A stretch of DNA of 64,000 nt from JASLDZ01 sp964244065 (GCA_964244065.1 CAXTHH010000001.1:496001-560000), one strand, 5' to 3'. Numbered from the stretch's first letter, positions 26,107 to 39,172 are shown. Made by a program: numbers and translations. Notes: a model not told the origin generated them from the letters alone.

Positions 26107-27600
26107 ATGATCGACATCCTGATGCCCGCGCTCTCGCCGACCATGGAGGAGGGCACGCTGGCCAAGTGGCTGGTGAAGGTGGGCGATGTGGTTGAGGCCG
26201 GGCAGGTCATCGCCGAGATCGAGACCGACAAGGCCACCATGGAGGTGGAGGCCGTCGACGAGGGCGAGATCACCGAGCTCCTGGTCGAGGCCGGCACGGA
26301 GAGCGTGAAGGTCAATGCGCCGATCGCCCGGCTGAAGGCCGACGGGGAGGAGGGCGCGGCGCCGGCCACCGTCTCCACCGGCGGCGACCAGCCCACGCCG
26401 GGCGCCTCGGCCAGCGACGCCCGCGCCGCGCGTGACGAGGCGACGGACAAGGTGGCCAAGGAGGAGGGCGCCTCCGGCGGCGCTCCTGTGAAGGCCGCCA
26501 ACGAGACGAGCGTGGCGGCTGCGGCATCCCCCCCTCAGTCCGCTTCGCGGCCAGCTCCCCCGCCAGGGGGGAGCAAGGAAGACGGCGATGCCGGCGTATC
26601 CTTCCCTCCCCCTCGCGGGGAGGGGGGACCGGCGAAGCCGGTGGGTGGGGGGAACGCGCGCGCCGACGGCGGCCGCGTGTTCTCCAGCCCGCTCGCCCGC
26701 CGCCTCGCCGCCCAGAAGGGCGTCGACCTCGCCGTCCTGAGCGGTTCCGGCCCGCACGGGCGCATCATCGCCGCCGACGTCGACAGCGTGCAGCCCGGTC
26801 AGGCCAAGGCCGCCTCGGCCCCGCAGGCTGATCGGGCGTCGCCCGCCGCCGCAGGCTCCGCCCCGCAGCCGTCCGCGCCCAAGTCGCTGGCCCAGCTCGG
26901 CATCCCGGACGGCAGCTACGACCTCGTGCCGCTGGACGGCATGCGCCGGACTGTCGCGCGGCGGATGACGGAGAGCTTCCGCGACATCCCGCACTTCCCG
27001 CTGACCATCGACCTGGAGATCGACCGCCTGCTCGACGCGCGCGGGCGCATCAACAAGGCGCTGGAGACGTCGGGCGCCAAAGTCAGCGTCAACGACATGG
27101 TGATCAAGGCGGTGGCCGCCGCGCTCAAGGCCGAGCCCGAGGCCAACGCCAGCTACACGCCCGAGGGCGTCGCCCTGCACCACGACGCCGACGTGGCGGT
27201 GGCCGTCGCGGTGGAGGGCGGGCTGATCACCCCCATCGTCCGCAAGGCGCAGACCAAGTCGCTGAGCCAGATCGCCGGCGAGATGAAGGACCTGGCCGAG
27301 CGGGCGCGCACCAAGAAGCTGAAGCCCGAGGAGTTCCAGGGCGGCACCTTCAGCGTGTCCAACCTCGGCATGATGGGCATCAAGTCCTTCGCGTCGATCC
27401 TCAACGCGCCGCAGGGCTGCATCCTGTCGGTCGGCGCGGGCGAGAAGCGGCCGGTGGTGCGCGGCGACGCGCTCGCGGTGGCCACGGTGATGACGGTGAC
27501 GCTCACCTGCGACCACCGCGTGGTGGACGGGGCGATCGGCGCCCGCTGGCTGGCGGCGTTCAGGGGCTACATCGAGGATCCCGTCACGCTCCTGGCGTGA
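26107..27600 (+). CDS. pdhC: Pyruvate dehydrogenase E2, dihydrolipoamide acetyltransferase
   Basis: E2 core protein (497 aa). A lipoyl domain spans residues 1-80 (lipoyl-lysine in ETDKATMEVE). A long linker follows and contains a palindromic repeat translated as FPPPRGEGGPAKPVGGG. The peripheral subunit-binding domain is near residues 195-230 (SPLARRLAAQKGVDL, GPHGRIIAADV), and the acetyltransferase domain ends with the catalytic TCDHRVVDG. The ATG at 26107 begins the lipoyl domain; the open frame upstream runs through the inverted repeat and was discarded. Confidence 0.96.
   Translation: MIDILMPALSPTMEEGTLAKWLVKVGDVVEAGQVIAEIETDKATMEVEAVDEGEITELLVEAGTESVKVNAPIARLKADGEEGAAPATVSTGGDQPTPGASASDARAARDEATDKVAKEEGASGGAPVKAANETSVAAAASPPQSASRPAPPPGGSKEDGDAGVSFPPPRGEGGPAKPVGGGNARADGGRVFSSPLARRLAAQKGVDLAVLSGSGPHGRIIAADVDSVQPGQAKAASAPQADRASPAAAGSAPQPSAPKSLAQLGIPDGSYDLVPLDGMRRTVARRMTESFRDIPHFPLTIDLEIDRLLDARGRINKALETSGAKVSVNDMVIKAVAAALKAEPEANASYTPEGVALHHDADVAVAVAVEGGLITPIVRKAQTKSLSQIAGEMKDLAERARTKKLKPEEFQGGTFSVSNLGMMGIKSFASILNAPQGCILSVGAGEKRPVVRGDALAVATVMTVTLTCDHRVVDGAIGARWLAAFRGYIEDPVTLLA
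26528..26652. repeat. Palindromic repeat lying in frame in the pdhC linker
   Basis: The G+C-rich element has a left half with CCCCTCAGTCCGCTTCGCGG and CTCCCCC/GGGGGGAG, and a right half with CCCTCCCC-loop-GGGGAGGG followed by ACCGGC-GAA-GCCGGT and GGGTGGGGGG. The same arrangement lies in bkdB at 52303-52412 and, in part, at 33937-33981. It is read through as part of the linker without a stop. Confidence 0.75.
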
Positions 27601-27606
27601 CATCTC

Positions 27607-27628
27607 CCTTCCCCCTCGATGGGGAAGG
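27607..27628. other. Hairpin between pdhC and lpdA
   Basis: CCTTCCCC, a six-base loop, and GGGGAAGG form an 8-bp stem. The 3' arm merges with the GGAAGGAGGAG ribosome-binding region of lpdA, so the hairpin could partly mask that site. It resembles the core hairpin of the linker repeat in pdhC. Confidence 0.5.
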
Positions 27629-27639
27629 AGGAGTAGAGC

Positions 27640-29025
<1,386 letters not shown>

Positions 29026-29064
29026 GGGCGACGATCAATCAAAGGTGATGCTGTCGCCCAGACA

Positions 29065-29475
29065 TCAACGTCTCGAGCAGAGACCTGTCACGCCAACTAC
29101 GCTGTTGGAGATCAACTCCCCGAGGCGATCAGGATCTTCAGATAAGATCAGCGCTCGCGTGCGGGAGGCGACACCCCCGACATCGTAGGTGATGACCACC
29201 TTTCGATCGAAGCGCCTGACCGTGCGCAGCCGCCGCGACGGCTCGCCCTTGTGCAGGACGTCCGTACCCGAGAACGGCTGATCGACCAGGGCGTAGGAGC
29301 CGAGCTGCAGGCGAAGATCCTGGCGGATCCTGGGGGGCAGCGCCGCCATCCGGGCAGGTGTCGCCGCGTGCTTCAGCTCGCATGTGAGTAGCGCCGAGCC
29401 GCCGACAGACGGCCCGCCCTTCGGAGCTGGGCTCCCGAGCGCGGCGAGGGCCATCAACAGTGTGAGCGGCTGCAA
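29065..29475 (-). CDS. Small exported protein of unknown function
   Basis: A 136-aa protein with a weak signal-like N-terminus (MQPLTLLMALAALGSPA) and a soluble body with PRIRQDLRLQLGSYALVDQPFSG, a basic RRLRTVRRFDRKVV stretch and two cysteines (LTCEL and GLCSRR) that could form a disulfide. It faces lpdA and is divergent from the OPT transporter. I recognise no family. Confidence 0.6.
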   Translation of the reverse strand: MQPLTLLMALAALGSPAPKGGPSVGGSALLTCELKHAATPARMAALPPRIRQDLRLQLGSYALVDQPFSGTDVLHKGEPSRRLRTVRRFDRKVVITYDVGGVASRTRALILSEDPDRLGELISNSVVGVTGLCSRR

Positions 29476-29652
29476 CGAGACCTCCGTCGAGCTCGTCAGC
29501 TTGCGCGCGGGCGGGCTGGACGCGCTCCAGCAAGATCAGGTCCGACACCGCTGGACAAGACGTCTTGGGCGCCCAGGCCCCGACCGCCGGGCGCTTGCCG
29601 CGAGGGGCTCCGCGTGTGAGGGAGCCTGTCGACACTCGCCCCCGGAGCCCTC

Positions 29653-31632
29653 TTGGCCGTCATCTCGTCCTCGCCCGCCCGCCGCGTCGAGCTCACCTGG
29701 CGCGGCGTGATCCTCGGCGTCCTGATCTGCGTCGTGTTCACGGCCGCCAACGTCTACTTCGGGTTGAAAGCGGGGCTGACCTTCGCCTCGTCCATCCCCG
29801 CCGCGGTCATCTCCATGGCGGTGCTGCGCGCCATGGGCGGCGCGACGATCCACGAGAACAACATCGTGCAGACGGTCGCCTCGGCCGCCGGCACCCTGGC
29901 CTCGATCATCTTCGTGCTGCCGGGGCTGGTGATGGTGGGCTGGTGGACGGGCTTTCCGTTCTGGACCTCGTTCCTGGTCTGCGCCCTCGGGGGCGTCCTG
30001 GGCGTGATGTACTCGATCCCGCTGCGCCGGGCGCTGGTGACCGACAGCCCGCTGCCCTACCCGGAGGGGGTGGCCTGCGCCGAGGTGCTGCGGGTGGGCG
30101 CCGGCGAGGAGGGCGAGGCGCGGGGAGAGGCCGAGACGCGCGCCGGCCTCATGGCGGTGGTTTGGGGCTCGGCCCTGTCCGCGGGCTGGGCGCTGCTGCA
30201 GGCGACGCGCCTCGCGGCCGAGAACGTGACGCGCCAGTTCCGGCTGGGCGTGGGCGGCGCGGCCACGGGCTTCGACCTCGGCGTGCTGACGGCGCTGTAT
30301 GGCGTGGGCCACCTCGTCGGCCTGTCGGTGGGGTTGGCCATGCTCACCGGCCTGCTGATCTCCTGGGCCGGCCTCGTGCCGTTGCTCACCGCCCTCGCGC
30401 CGCCGTCGGGCGACGTGGCGGCGCTGGTCACCGGGGTGTGGCGCAACCAGGTGCGCTTCTTCGGCGCGGGCGCCATCGGCGTCGCGGCGATCTGGGCGCT
30501 GGTCAAGCTGGCGCGGCCGGTGCTGGGCGGGCTCGTCTCGGCGATGGCGGCCAGCCGCGAGCGCGGGCGGGTCGGGGCCGCGGCCATGCCGGTGGAGGAG
30601 CGCGACATCCCGATCGGCTGGGTCGGCGCGATCACCGTCGCCACCCTGGCCGCCATCGGCGCGCTGCTGTGGAGCTTCGTGGGGGGTGCGGGCCTGGCGA
30701 CGGTCGGCCCGGCGCTGATCGTGGGCGGGCTGCTCTACGTGATGCTGATGGGCTTCTTCGTGGCCGCGGTGTGCGGCTACATGGCCGGCCTGATCGGCTC
30801 GTCGAACAGCCCGGTGTCGGGCGTCGGCATCATCGCCGTGCTGGTGGCGGCGCTGCTGCTGGCGGCGGGCGTGAGGGGCCTCGTGCCTGCGACGCTCGGG
30901 CCGGCGCTGGTGGCTTTCGCCCTGTTCGCCACCGCCCTGGTGTTCACCGCCGCCACGATCTCCAACGACAACCTGCAGGACCTGAAGACGGGCCAGCTGG
31001 TCGGCGCCACGCCCTGGAAGCAGCAGGCCGCGCTGGTCGTGGGCGTGATCGCGGGCGCGCTGGTGATCCCGCCGGTGCTGGACCTGCTGAACGCCGCCTA
31101 CGGCTTCGCCGGCGCGCCGGGCGTGCGGCCGCAGGCGCTGCCCGCGCCGCAGGCCGCGCTGATCTCGTCGCTGGCCAAGGGCGTGCTGGGCGGCGAGCTC
31201 GACTGGCGGCTGATCGGCTACGGCGCGGGCCTGGGCGTGGTCGCCATCGCGATCGACGAGGCGCTCGGCCGGGCGGGGAGGATGCGCGTGCCGCCGCTGG
31301 CCATCGGGCTGGGCGTCTACCTGCCCATGTCCACCACGCTGATGGTGGTGATCGGCGCGGTGGTCGGCCACGTCTGGGAGAAGCGGCGCGGGGAGGGGGC
31401 CAAGCGCCTGGGCGTGCTCGCCGCCTCCGGCCTGATCGTGGGCGAGAGCCTGATGGGCGTGGGCCTCGCCGCCCTGAAGGTGGGGACCGGCCGCGACTAC
31501 CCGGTCGGCCTCGTGGGCGACGCGTTCAAGCCCTTCGCCGAGTTCGGCGGCACGGCCCTGTTCGCGGTCCTGATCGCCGCGCTGTTCGCTTGGGCCTCCC
31601 GCCGCGCGCGCGCGATGCCGGCGGCCGGCTAG
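29653..31632 (+). CDS. OPT family oligopeptide transporter
   Basis: A 659-aa polytopic membrane protein of the OPT family, whose bacterial members are thought to import peptides or metal chelates. Family signatures are ANVYFGLKAGLTFASSIPAA, HENNIVQTVASAAG, SPLPYPEGVACAEVLR, and ISNDNLQDLKTGQLVGATPW. About 14-16 hydrophobic segments are apparent. The start is TTG 29653 behind GGAG at 29643-29646; no in-frame ATG lies before the first membrane segment. Confidence 0.9.
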   Translation: MAVISSSPARRVELTWRGVILGVLICVVFTAANVYFGLKAGLTFASSIPAAVISMAVLRAMGGATIHENNIVQTVASAAGTLASIIFVLPGLVMVGWWTGFPFWTSFLVCALGGVLGVMYSIPLRRALVTDSPLPYPEGVACAEVLRVGAGEEGEARGEAETRAGLMAVVWGSALSAGWALLQATRLAAENVTRQFRLGVGGAATGFDLGVLTALYGVGHLVGLSVGLAMLTGLLISWAGLVPLLTALAPPSGDVAALVTGVWRNQVRFFGAGAIGVAAIWALVKLARPVLGGLVSAMAASRERGRVGAAAMPVEERDIPIGWVGAITVATLAAIGALLWSFVGGAGLATVGPALIVGGLLYVMLMGFFVAAVCGYMAGLIGSSNSPVSGVGIIAVLVAALLLAAGVRGLVPATLGPALVAFALFATALVFTAATISNDNLQDLKTGQLVGATPWKQQAALVVGVIAGALVIPPVLDLLNAAYGFAGAPGVRPQALPAPQAALISSLAKGVLGGELDWRLIGYGAGLGVVAIAIDEALGRAGRMRVPPLAIGLGVYLPMSTTLMVVIGAVVGHVWEKRRGEGAKRLGVLAASGLIVGESLMGVGLAALKVGTGRDYPVGLVGDAFKPFAEFGGTALFAVLIAALFAWASRRARAMPAAG

Positions 31633-31820
31633 CCTGCCGGCTCCCTGCGGCCGCGACCGCCTGCGTCGTGCTCACGACCAGGCAAGGTCACGCCGCATGG
31701 GCGGTCCGGGCGCCGCGCGAGCGGGCGCCCGCCGCGCCGGGGCCCCGGGGTGCAGACGGGCCTTCCGCTCCCCTGGCCGACCGGCCTAGCGTGGGAGCTC
31801 ACGTCACCGACGGATCCACG

Positions 31821-33911
31821 ATGCACCCGACACGCCTCCGCCGCCTGCTCGCCGCCGCCGGGGCGGCGCTCCTGACCGGGGCGCCGGCCGCCGCCCAGCC
31901 GACCCCGGAGGCGGTGGGGCCCTCGCGCACCCTCACCGCCCGCGACCTGTTCGCCCTGCAGACCGCGGGCGACGTGCAGATCAGCCCTGACGGGCGGACC
32001 ATCGCCTACGTCCGCGCCCAGCCGGACATCATGACCGACCGCACCCGGCGCGCCCTGTGGCTGGTGGACGTGGCCACCGGCGCGCACACGCCGTTCGTCG
32101 CCAACGGCTCCACCCCGCGCTGGTCGCCGGACGGACGGCAGGTCGCCTATGTGGCGGCGGAGGAGGGCGCCAAGCCGCAGCTGTTCGTGCGCACGGTGGC
32201 CACCGGGGCCCAGGCGCGCATCACCTCGTTGCCCGAGGGGCCGAGCGCCATCGAGTGGTCGCCGGACGGCAAGCAGATCGCCTTCACCATGTTCGTGCCC
32301 GACGAGGGCGCGAAGCTCGGCGCGCCGCTGGCCAAGCCGGAGGGCGCCCGCTGGGCCGACCCGATCAAGGTGGTCACCAAGATCTACTACCGTTCCGACG
32401 CGCAGGGGATCATGCGCCCGGGCTACCAGCACCTGTTCGTCGTGTCGGCGGAGGGCGGGGCGCCTCGCCAGCTCACCTTCGGCAAGTTCGACAACGAGAG
32501 CTCCGTCTCCTGGGCGCCCGACGGCCGCTCGGTGCTGATCAGCACCAGCCGCAGCAAGGACTGGGAGCGCGAGCACAACAACACGGAGATCTTCTCGGTC
32601 GACACCGCCGACGGCCGCATGACGCAGCTGACCAGCCGCGTGGGCCCGGACGGCGACCCCGAGTACGCCACGGACGGCCGCTCCATCGCCTTCGTCGGCT
32701 TCGACGACAAGGTGCTCGGCTACCAGAACGCCGGCCTCTACGTGATGGACCGCGACGGCAGGAACCGCCGCCTGCTCACCGAGAAGCTCGACCGCTCGGT
32801 GCGCGCGCCGCGCTGGGCGGCGGACGGCCGCTCCGTGTTCGTGCAGCTGGAGGACGGCGGCCTGACCAAGGTGGCCCGCGTGGGCCTCGACGGGCGCATG
32901 ACGCCGGTGGCGGAGGGGCTGGTCGGCCCCGGCGTGGACCGGCCGTACACCGGCGGCGGCTTCTCCGTGTCGCGCACGGGGGCGGTGGCGTTCGGCGGCG
33001 GCGACGGGCAGCACCCGGCCGACGTGATGCTGGCGGCGGCCGGCGCGAAGACGCGCACCCTCACCCGCCTCAACGACGACCTGTTCCTGGGCAAGACGCT
33101 GGGCCGGGTGACCCAGCACACGGTGAAGAGCAGCGCCGGCGGCCTGCCGATCGACTACTGGATGATCACGCCCCCGAACTACGATCCCCAGCGCAAGTAC
33201 CCGGCGATCCTGGAGATCCACGGCGGCCCCTACACCGCCTATGGGCCCATCTTCTCCGCCGACGCCCAGCTGTGGGCGGCAGCGGGCTACGTGGTGCTGT
33301 ACGCCAACCCGCGGGGCTCCACCTCCTACGGCGCGGCCTTCGCCAACACGATCCAGGCCAACTATCCGAGCAACGACTACGACGACCTGATGAGCGTGGT
33401 GGACGACTCCATCGCCAAGGGCCCGGTCGACGCCAACAACCTGTTCGTCACCGGCGGATCGGGCGGCGGCCTGCTCACCGCCTGGATCGTGGGCAAGACG
33501 GATCGCTTCAAGGCCGCCGTCAGCCAGAAGCCCGTGGTGAACTGGACCAGCGAGCTGCTGACCAGCGATCTCTACAGCTGGATGGGCAAGTACTGGTTCG
33601 GCAAGATGCCGTGGGAGGACCCGCAGATGCTGTGGCGCTACTCGCCCATCTCGCTGGTCGGCAACGTGAAGACGCCGACCCTGGTGATCGTGGGCCAGGA
33701 CGACTACCGCACCCCGACCGAGCAGGCCGAGCAGCTCTACGCCGCCCTGCAGGTTCGCGGCGTCCCCACCGGGCTGGTCTACGTGCCGGGCGCCGGCCAC
33801 GGCACGCTCACCGCCCGCCCGTCGCAGTACGCGGCGAAGACGGCGGCGATCCTCGCCTGGTTCGAGCGCTACCGGACGGACAAGCCGCCGGGCGCCTCGC
33901 GCGCGGAGTAG
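31821..33911 (+). CDS. Secreted S9 family prolyl oligopeptidase-like peptidase
   Basis: A 696-aa exported serine peptidase of family S9 (acyl-aminoacyl/dipeptidyl peptidase type). It has a signal peptide (LLAAAGAALLTGAPAAA), a beta-propeller built of repeated WSPDGR-type blades (about residues 45-400), and a C-terminal alpha/beta hydrolase domain. The catalytic triad candidates are Ser in GGSGGG, Asp in VGQDDYRTP and His in GAGHGTL. It probably degrades peptides in the periplasm, in keeping with the peptide transporter upstream and the M16 peptidase downstream. Confidence 0.93.
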   Translation: MHPTRLRRLLAAAGAALLTGAPAAAQPTPEAVGPSRTLTARDLFALQTAGDVQISPDGRTIAYVRAQPDIMTDRTRRALWLVDVATGAHTPFVANGSTPRWSPDGRQVAYVAAEEGAKPQLFVRTVATGAQARITSLPEGPSAIEWSPDGKQIAFTMFVPDEGAKLGAPLAKPEGARWADPIKVVTKIYYRSDAQGIMRPGYQHLFVVSAEGGAPRQLTFGKFDNESSVSWAPDGRSVLISTSRSKDWEREHNNTEIFSVDTADGRMTQLTSRVGPDGDPEYATDGRSIAFVGFDDKVLGYQNAGLYVMDRDGRNRRLLTEKLDRSVRAPRWAADGRSVFVQLEDGGLTKVARVGLDGRMTPVAEGLVGPGVDRPYTGGGFSVSRTGAVAFGGGDGQHPADVMLAAAGAKTRTLTRLNDDLFLGKTLGRVTQHTVKSSAGGLPIDYWMITPPNYDPQRKYPAILEIHGGPYTAYGPIFSADAQLWAAAGYVVLYANPRGSTSYGAAFANTIQANYPSNDYDDLMSVVDDSIAKGPVDANNLFVTGGSGGGLLTAWIVGKTDRFKAAVSQKPVVNWTSELLTSDLYSWMGKYWFGKMPWEDPQMLWRYSPISLVGNVKTPTLVIVGQDDYRTPTEQAEQLYAALQVRGVPTGLVYVPGAGHGTLTARPSQYAAKTAAILAWFERYRTDKPPGASRAE

Positions 33912-33936
33912 CTCGCCCTCGACGGGAGCTCCTCTT

Positions 33937-33981
33937 CCTCCCCTGCCCAGCGGGGGAGGCGGCGCGGCTCCGCGGTAGCCG
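33937..33981. repeat. Partial copy of the linker-type palindromic repeat
   Basis: CCTCCCC-loop-CGGGGGAGG (33937-33959) followed by CGGCGCGG-loop-CCGCGG-type symmetry, then TGACGAAAGGGG, reproduces the right half of the repeats in pdhC and bkdB. It sits just after the S9 peptidase stop. A short ACGAGCG-CTA-CGCTCGT hairpin follows at 33997-34013. Confidence 0.5.
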
Positions 33982-34020
33982 TGACGAAAGGGGCTGACGA
34001 GCGCTACGCTCGTCCTGCGA

Positions 34021-34180
34021 GAACGCTTCCGGCGGCAGCGCCCGATGGGCCGTCACGTGCTGGGCTTCTACTGTCCGGCGGCGAAGCTCGTCGTCGAGGT
34101 GGACCGGGGGCCGGCCTGCGCCCGCGACACAGGCCCGCGCGGCCGGCGAGGACGCGGTCGGCCTTGACGCGGCCACGGTC
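34021..34180 (+). pseudogene. Relic of a DUF559 (Vsr-like endonuclease fold) gene
   Basis: The frame from 34021 reads ERFRRQRPMGRHVLGFYCPA and then AKLVVEVD, which matches the core of DUF559 proteins (FRRQxPxGxxxxDFYC...LVVEVDG). The expected GG-H continuation is found only in another frame (about 34102 onward, GGRPAPATQARAAGEDAV), so a frameshift has destroyed it. There is no start codon at the proper place and both ends are missing. It lies directly before the M16 peptidase start. Confidence 0.55.
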
Positions 34181-34198
34181 GCCCGCTTGAGCGGGGGC

Positions 34199-37183
34199 AT
34201 GCGATCCCTCTCCCGCGCGCTGCTCACCGGCGCCGCCGTCCTCTCCCTCGTCGCCGCCCCCGCGCTGGCCGCCGAACCGATCAAGAAGCCGGGCGAGTGG
34301 GGGCAGGCGGTCAGCGACCTCAAGCCCGAGGCGGGCCTGCGCTTCGGCCGGCTGCCGAACGGCATGCGCTACGTGCTGAAGCGCAACAGCACGCCCACCG
34401 GGCAGGCCAGCCTGCGCTTCCGCATCGCCGCGGGCTCGCTGATGGAGCGCGACGACCAGCTCGGCCTCGCGCACTTCCTGGAGCACATGGCCTTCAAGGG
34501 GTCCAAGCACGTCCCGGGCGGCGACATGATCCAGATCCTGCAGCGCAAGGGCCTGGCCTTCGGTCCGGACACCAACGCCGCCACCAGCTTCGACGAGACC
34601 GTCTACCAGCTCGACCTTCCGCACACGGACGCGGACACGATGGGCGTCGGGCTGACGCTGATGCGGGAGATCGGCGGCGAGCTCCTGCTCGAGCAGTCCG
34701 CCATGGACCCGGAGCGTGGGGTGGTGCTCTCCGAGGAGCGCGGGCGCGACAGCCCGGGCTACCGCGCCATCAAGTCCCAGTACGGCTTCCTGCTGGAGGG
34801 GCAGCGCGTGCCCACCCGATGGCCGATCGGCGCCATCGAGGTGCTGAAGACCGCGCCCGTCTCGCGCCTCCGGGAGTTCTACGACGCCTGGTACCGGCCG
34901 GAGAACGCCACCCTGATCGCGGTGGGCGACTTCGACGTGGACCAGATGGAGGCCGAGATCCGCTCGCGCTTCTCCGACTGGCGCGGGCGCGGCGCCCCGG
35001 GCGTGGCGCCCGACCTCGGCCGCGTCAAGCCGCGGGGCGAGTCGGTGGACCTGTACGCCGAGGCGGGCGGGCCGCAGCAGATGCAGATCGCCTGGGCGCA
35101 GCCCTACGACCCCACCGCCGACACCTTCGCGCGCGAGCGGGCGGAGACGATCGAGAGCCTGGGCTTCGCCGTGCTGAACCGCCGGCTCGACCGGCTGGCG
35201 CAGGGCGCCAACCCGCCCTTCATCGCCGCGGGCGCGAGCCGCGACAACTTCATCAAGTCGGCCAAGCTCACCACCCTGTCGGTGCGCACCACGCCCGAGG
35301 GCTGGAACCGGGGTCTCACCGCCGCCGTGGAGGAGCAGCGACGTCTCGTGCGCTTCGGCGTCACCCCGGAGGAGCTCAGGCGCGAGATCACCGAGTACCG
35401 CACGCGCCTCGGCCAGCAGGCCGCCTCGGCCTCCACCCGCCGCACGCCGGACCTCGCCAACGCGATCGCCGACACGGTCAACGAGGACGAGGTGTTCACC
35501 GGCCCCGTCCAGAACGCCGCCAACTTCGAGCGCTTCGTCGCCGGCCTCACCCCCGCGCAGGTGGACGCCGCCATGGCGCGCGCGTTCGCGGGCTCCGGCC
35601 CCCTGGTGACCATGGCGAGCCCCAAGCCGATCGAGGGCGGGGAACGCGTGCTCAAGGCGTCGCTCGACGCGGCGCTCGCCCGGCCCGTGACGCCGCCCCT
35701 GCGGCAGGCCGCGCTCAAGTGGCCGTACACGAGCTTCGGCCCGGCCGGCCGGGTGACCGCCCGCGAGCAGATCAAGGACCTCGGCGTCACCCTAGTCACC
35801 TTCGCCAACGGCGTGCGCCTGACGATCAAGCCGACGGCCTTCACCAAGGACCAGATCCTGGTCTCCGTGCGGGTCGGCGAGGGGCGGCTCGGCCTTCCCC
35901 GCGACCGCTCGACCCCCGTTTGGGCCGCCGGCGCCTTCGTGCAGGGCGGCACCCGGGAGCTGCCGTTCGAGGACATCGACCGGATCGCCGCAGACCGGGT
36001 GGCGGGCGTGTCGCTAGGCCTCGGCGACGACGCCTACCTGCTGCAGGGCGCCACCCGGCCGCAGGACCTCGCCTTCGAGATGCAGCTGGCCAGCGCCTAC
36101 CTCACCCGGCCGGGCTTCCGGCCGGAGGCGTTCGCGCGGGTGAAGTCGTCGCTGGCCACCGCCCTGCCGCAGATCGCCGCCACGCCGCAGGGCGTGCTCG
36201 CCCGCGAGCTGCCGCAGGCCACGCACGGCGGCGACGTGCGCTGGCGCAGCCTGCCCACCGCCGAGGAGCTCGCGGCGACCGGGCCGGGCGACCTGCCCGC
36301 GCGTCTCGCGCCCGAGCTGGCCAACGGCGCGCTGGACGTGACGGTCGTGGGCGACGTGACCGTGGAGGACGCCGTCACGGCCGTCGCCTCGACCCTTGGG
36401 ACCCTGCCGCCGCGCGCGCCCCGGGCCGCTCCGCCCGCCGAGGCCCTGCGCGTGCGCTTCCCCTCGGGCGGCGGCGAGCCGCGGCTGGCCACGCACGGCG
36501 GGCGGGCCGACCAAGCGATCGCCTTCATCGGCTGGCCCGCGGCCGACTTCTTCGCCGACCCGAAGGAGGCGCGCGCCCTGGGCGTCGCCGCCGACGTGTT
36601 CGAGAACCGGCTGATCGCCCAGGTGCGCGTGGCGGAGGGCGCGAGCTATTCGCCGGGGGCCGAGGCGGATCCTTCCGACGTCTTCCCCGGCTACGGCTAC
36701 GTCGCCGCCCAGGTCGAGACGCCGCCGTTCAAGGTGGACAGCTTCTTCGCCAACGCCCGCAAGATCGCCGCCGACCTGCGCGCCGCGCCCATCGGGGCCG
36801 ACGAGCTGGAGCGGGCCAAGCGCCCGCGCGTGGAGACGCGGCGCAAGGCGATGGAGTCGAACGCCTGGTGGCTGTCCGTGCTGTCCCGCGTGCGGGTGGA
36901 GCCCCGGCAGGTGGACGCGGTGCGCACCGCCGTCAGCGCCATCGAGGCGGTCACGGCCGCCGACGTGCAGCGCGTCGCGCAGACGTACCTGACAGACGAC
37001 AAGGCCTGGCGCTTCGTGGTGCGCTCGCCAAATCCGGCCGCCGCCGACCCGCAGCAGAAGCCGGTGCCCGTCGGCGCCGGGCCGACGACGCCGGGGGCGC
37101 CCGTGCCGCGTGCGCCGGGCGCTCCCCCTGCGCCGGGCGGTGTCGCCGCCCCGCCCACGACGACGACCCCGGCCCCGCGCTGA
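34199..37183 (+). CDS. Secreted M16 family zinc peptidase
   Basis: A 994-aa insulinase-type metallopeptidase with a signal peptide (MRSLSRALLTGAAVLSLVAAPALA). The inverted zinc motif HFLEHMAF (HxxEH) is in the first M16 domain, with the downstream metal glutamate in RGVVLSEERGRDSP. A second, inactive M16-like half follows, and the C-terminus is a Pro/Ala-rich tail. Two-domain M16B proteins of this size are periplasmic. ATG 34199 begins the signal peptide; the frame opens at TTG 34187. Confidence 0.93.
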   Translation: MRSLSRALLTGAAVLSLVAAPALAAEPIKKPGEWGQAVSDLKPEAGLRFGRLPNGMRYVLKRNSTPTGQASLRFRIAAGSLMERDDQLGLAHFLEHMAFKGSKHVPGGDMIQILQRKGLAFGPDTNAATSFDETVYQLDLPHTDADTMGVGLTLMREIGGELLLEQSAMDPERGVVLSEERGRDSPGYRAIKSQYGFLLEGQRVPTRWPIGAIEVLKTAPVSRLREFYDAWYRPENATLIAVGDFDVDQMEAEIRSRFSDWRGRGAPGVAPDLGRVKPRGESVDLYAEAGGPQQMQIAWAQPYDPTADTFARERAETIESLGFAVLNRRLDRLAQGANPPFIAAGASRDNFIKSAKLTTLSVRTTPEGWNRGLTAAVEEQRRLVRFGVTPEELRREITEYRTRLGQQAASASTRRTPDLANAIADTVNEDEVFTGPVQNAANFERFVAGLTPAQVDAAMARAFAGSGPLVTMASPKPIEGGERVLKASLDAALARPVTPPLRQAALKWPYTSFGPAGRVTAREQIKDLGVTLVTFANGVRLTIKPTAFTKDQILVSVRVGEGRLGLPRDRSTPVWAAGAFVQGGTRELPFEDIDRIAADRVAGVSLGLGDDAYLLQGATRPQDLAFEMQLASAYLTRPGFRPEAFARVKSSLATALPQIAATPQGVLARELPQATHGGDVRWRSLPTAEELAATGPGDLPARLAPELANGALDVTVVGDVTVEDAVTAVASTLGTLPPRAPRAAPPAEALRVRFPSGGGEPRLATHGGRADQAIAFIGWPAADFFADPKEARALGVAADVFENRLIAQVRVAEGASYSPGAEADPSDVFPGYGYVAAQVETPPFKVDSFFANARKIAADLRAAPIGADELERAKRPRVETRRKAMESNAWWLSVLSRVRVEPRQVDAVRTAVSAIEAVTAADVQRVAQTYLTDDKAWRFVVRSPNPAAADPQQKPVPVGAGPTTPGAPVPRAPGAPPAPGGVAAPPTTTTPAPR

Positions 37184-37199
37184 GCTGATCTCCGCTCAT

Positions 37200-37308
37200 C
37201 TCCGTCGCCCTCGGGCTTGACCCGAGGGCCGGGCGCCGGTCGTGCGTCGACCTTGACGGAGAGCGCACTGACGGCTCGGCCCTCGGGTCGAGCCCGAGGG
37301 CGACGGAG
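37200..37308. repeat. 109-bp inverted repeat, copy 1
   Basis: The left end CTCCGTCGCCCTCGGGCTTG pairs with the right end ...CGAGCCCGAGGGCGACGGAG over 31 bases with one mismatch. Inside each arm CCCTCGGG and CCCGAGGG also pair with each other. Further copies are at 48921-49031 and 50407-50515 with the same spacing. This copy separates the M16 gene from the convergent recQ. Confidence 0.85.
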
Positions 37309-37339
37309 TGTGTGGGGCGTTTGATCTGCGGCGGACCGC

Positions 37340-39172
<1,833 letters not shown>

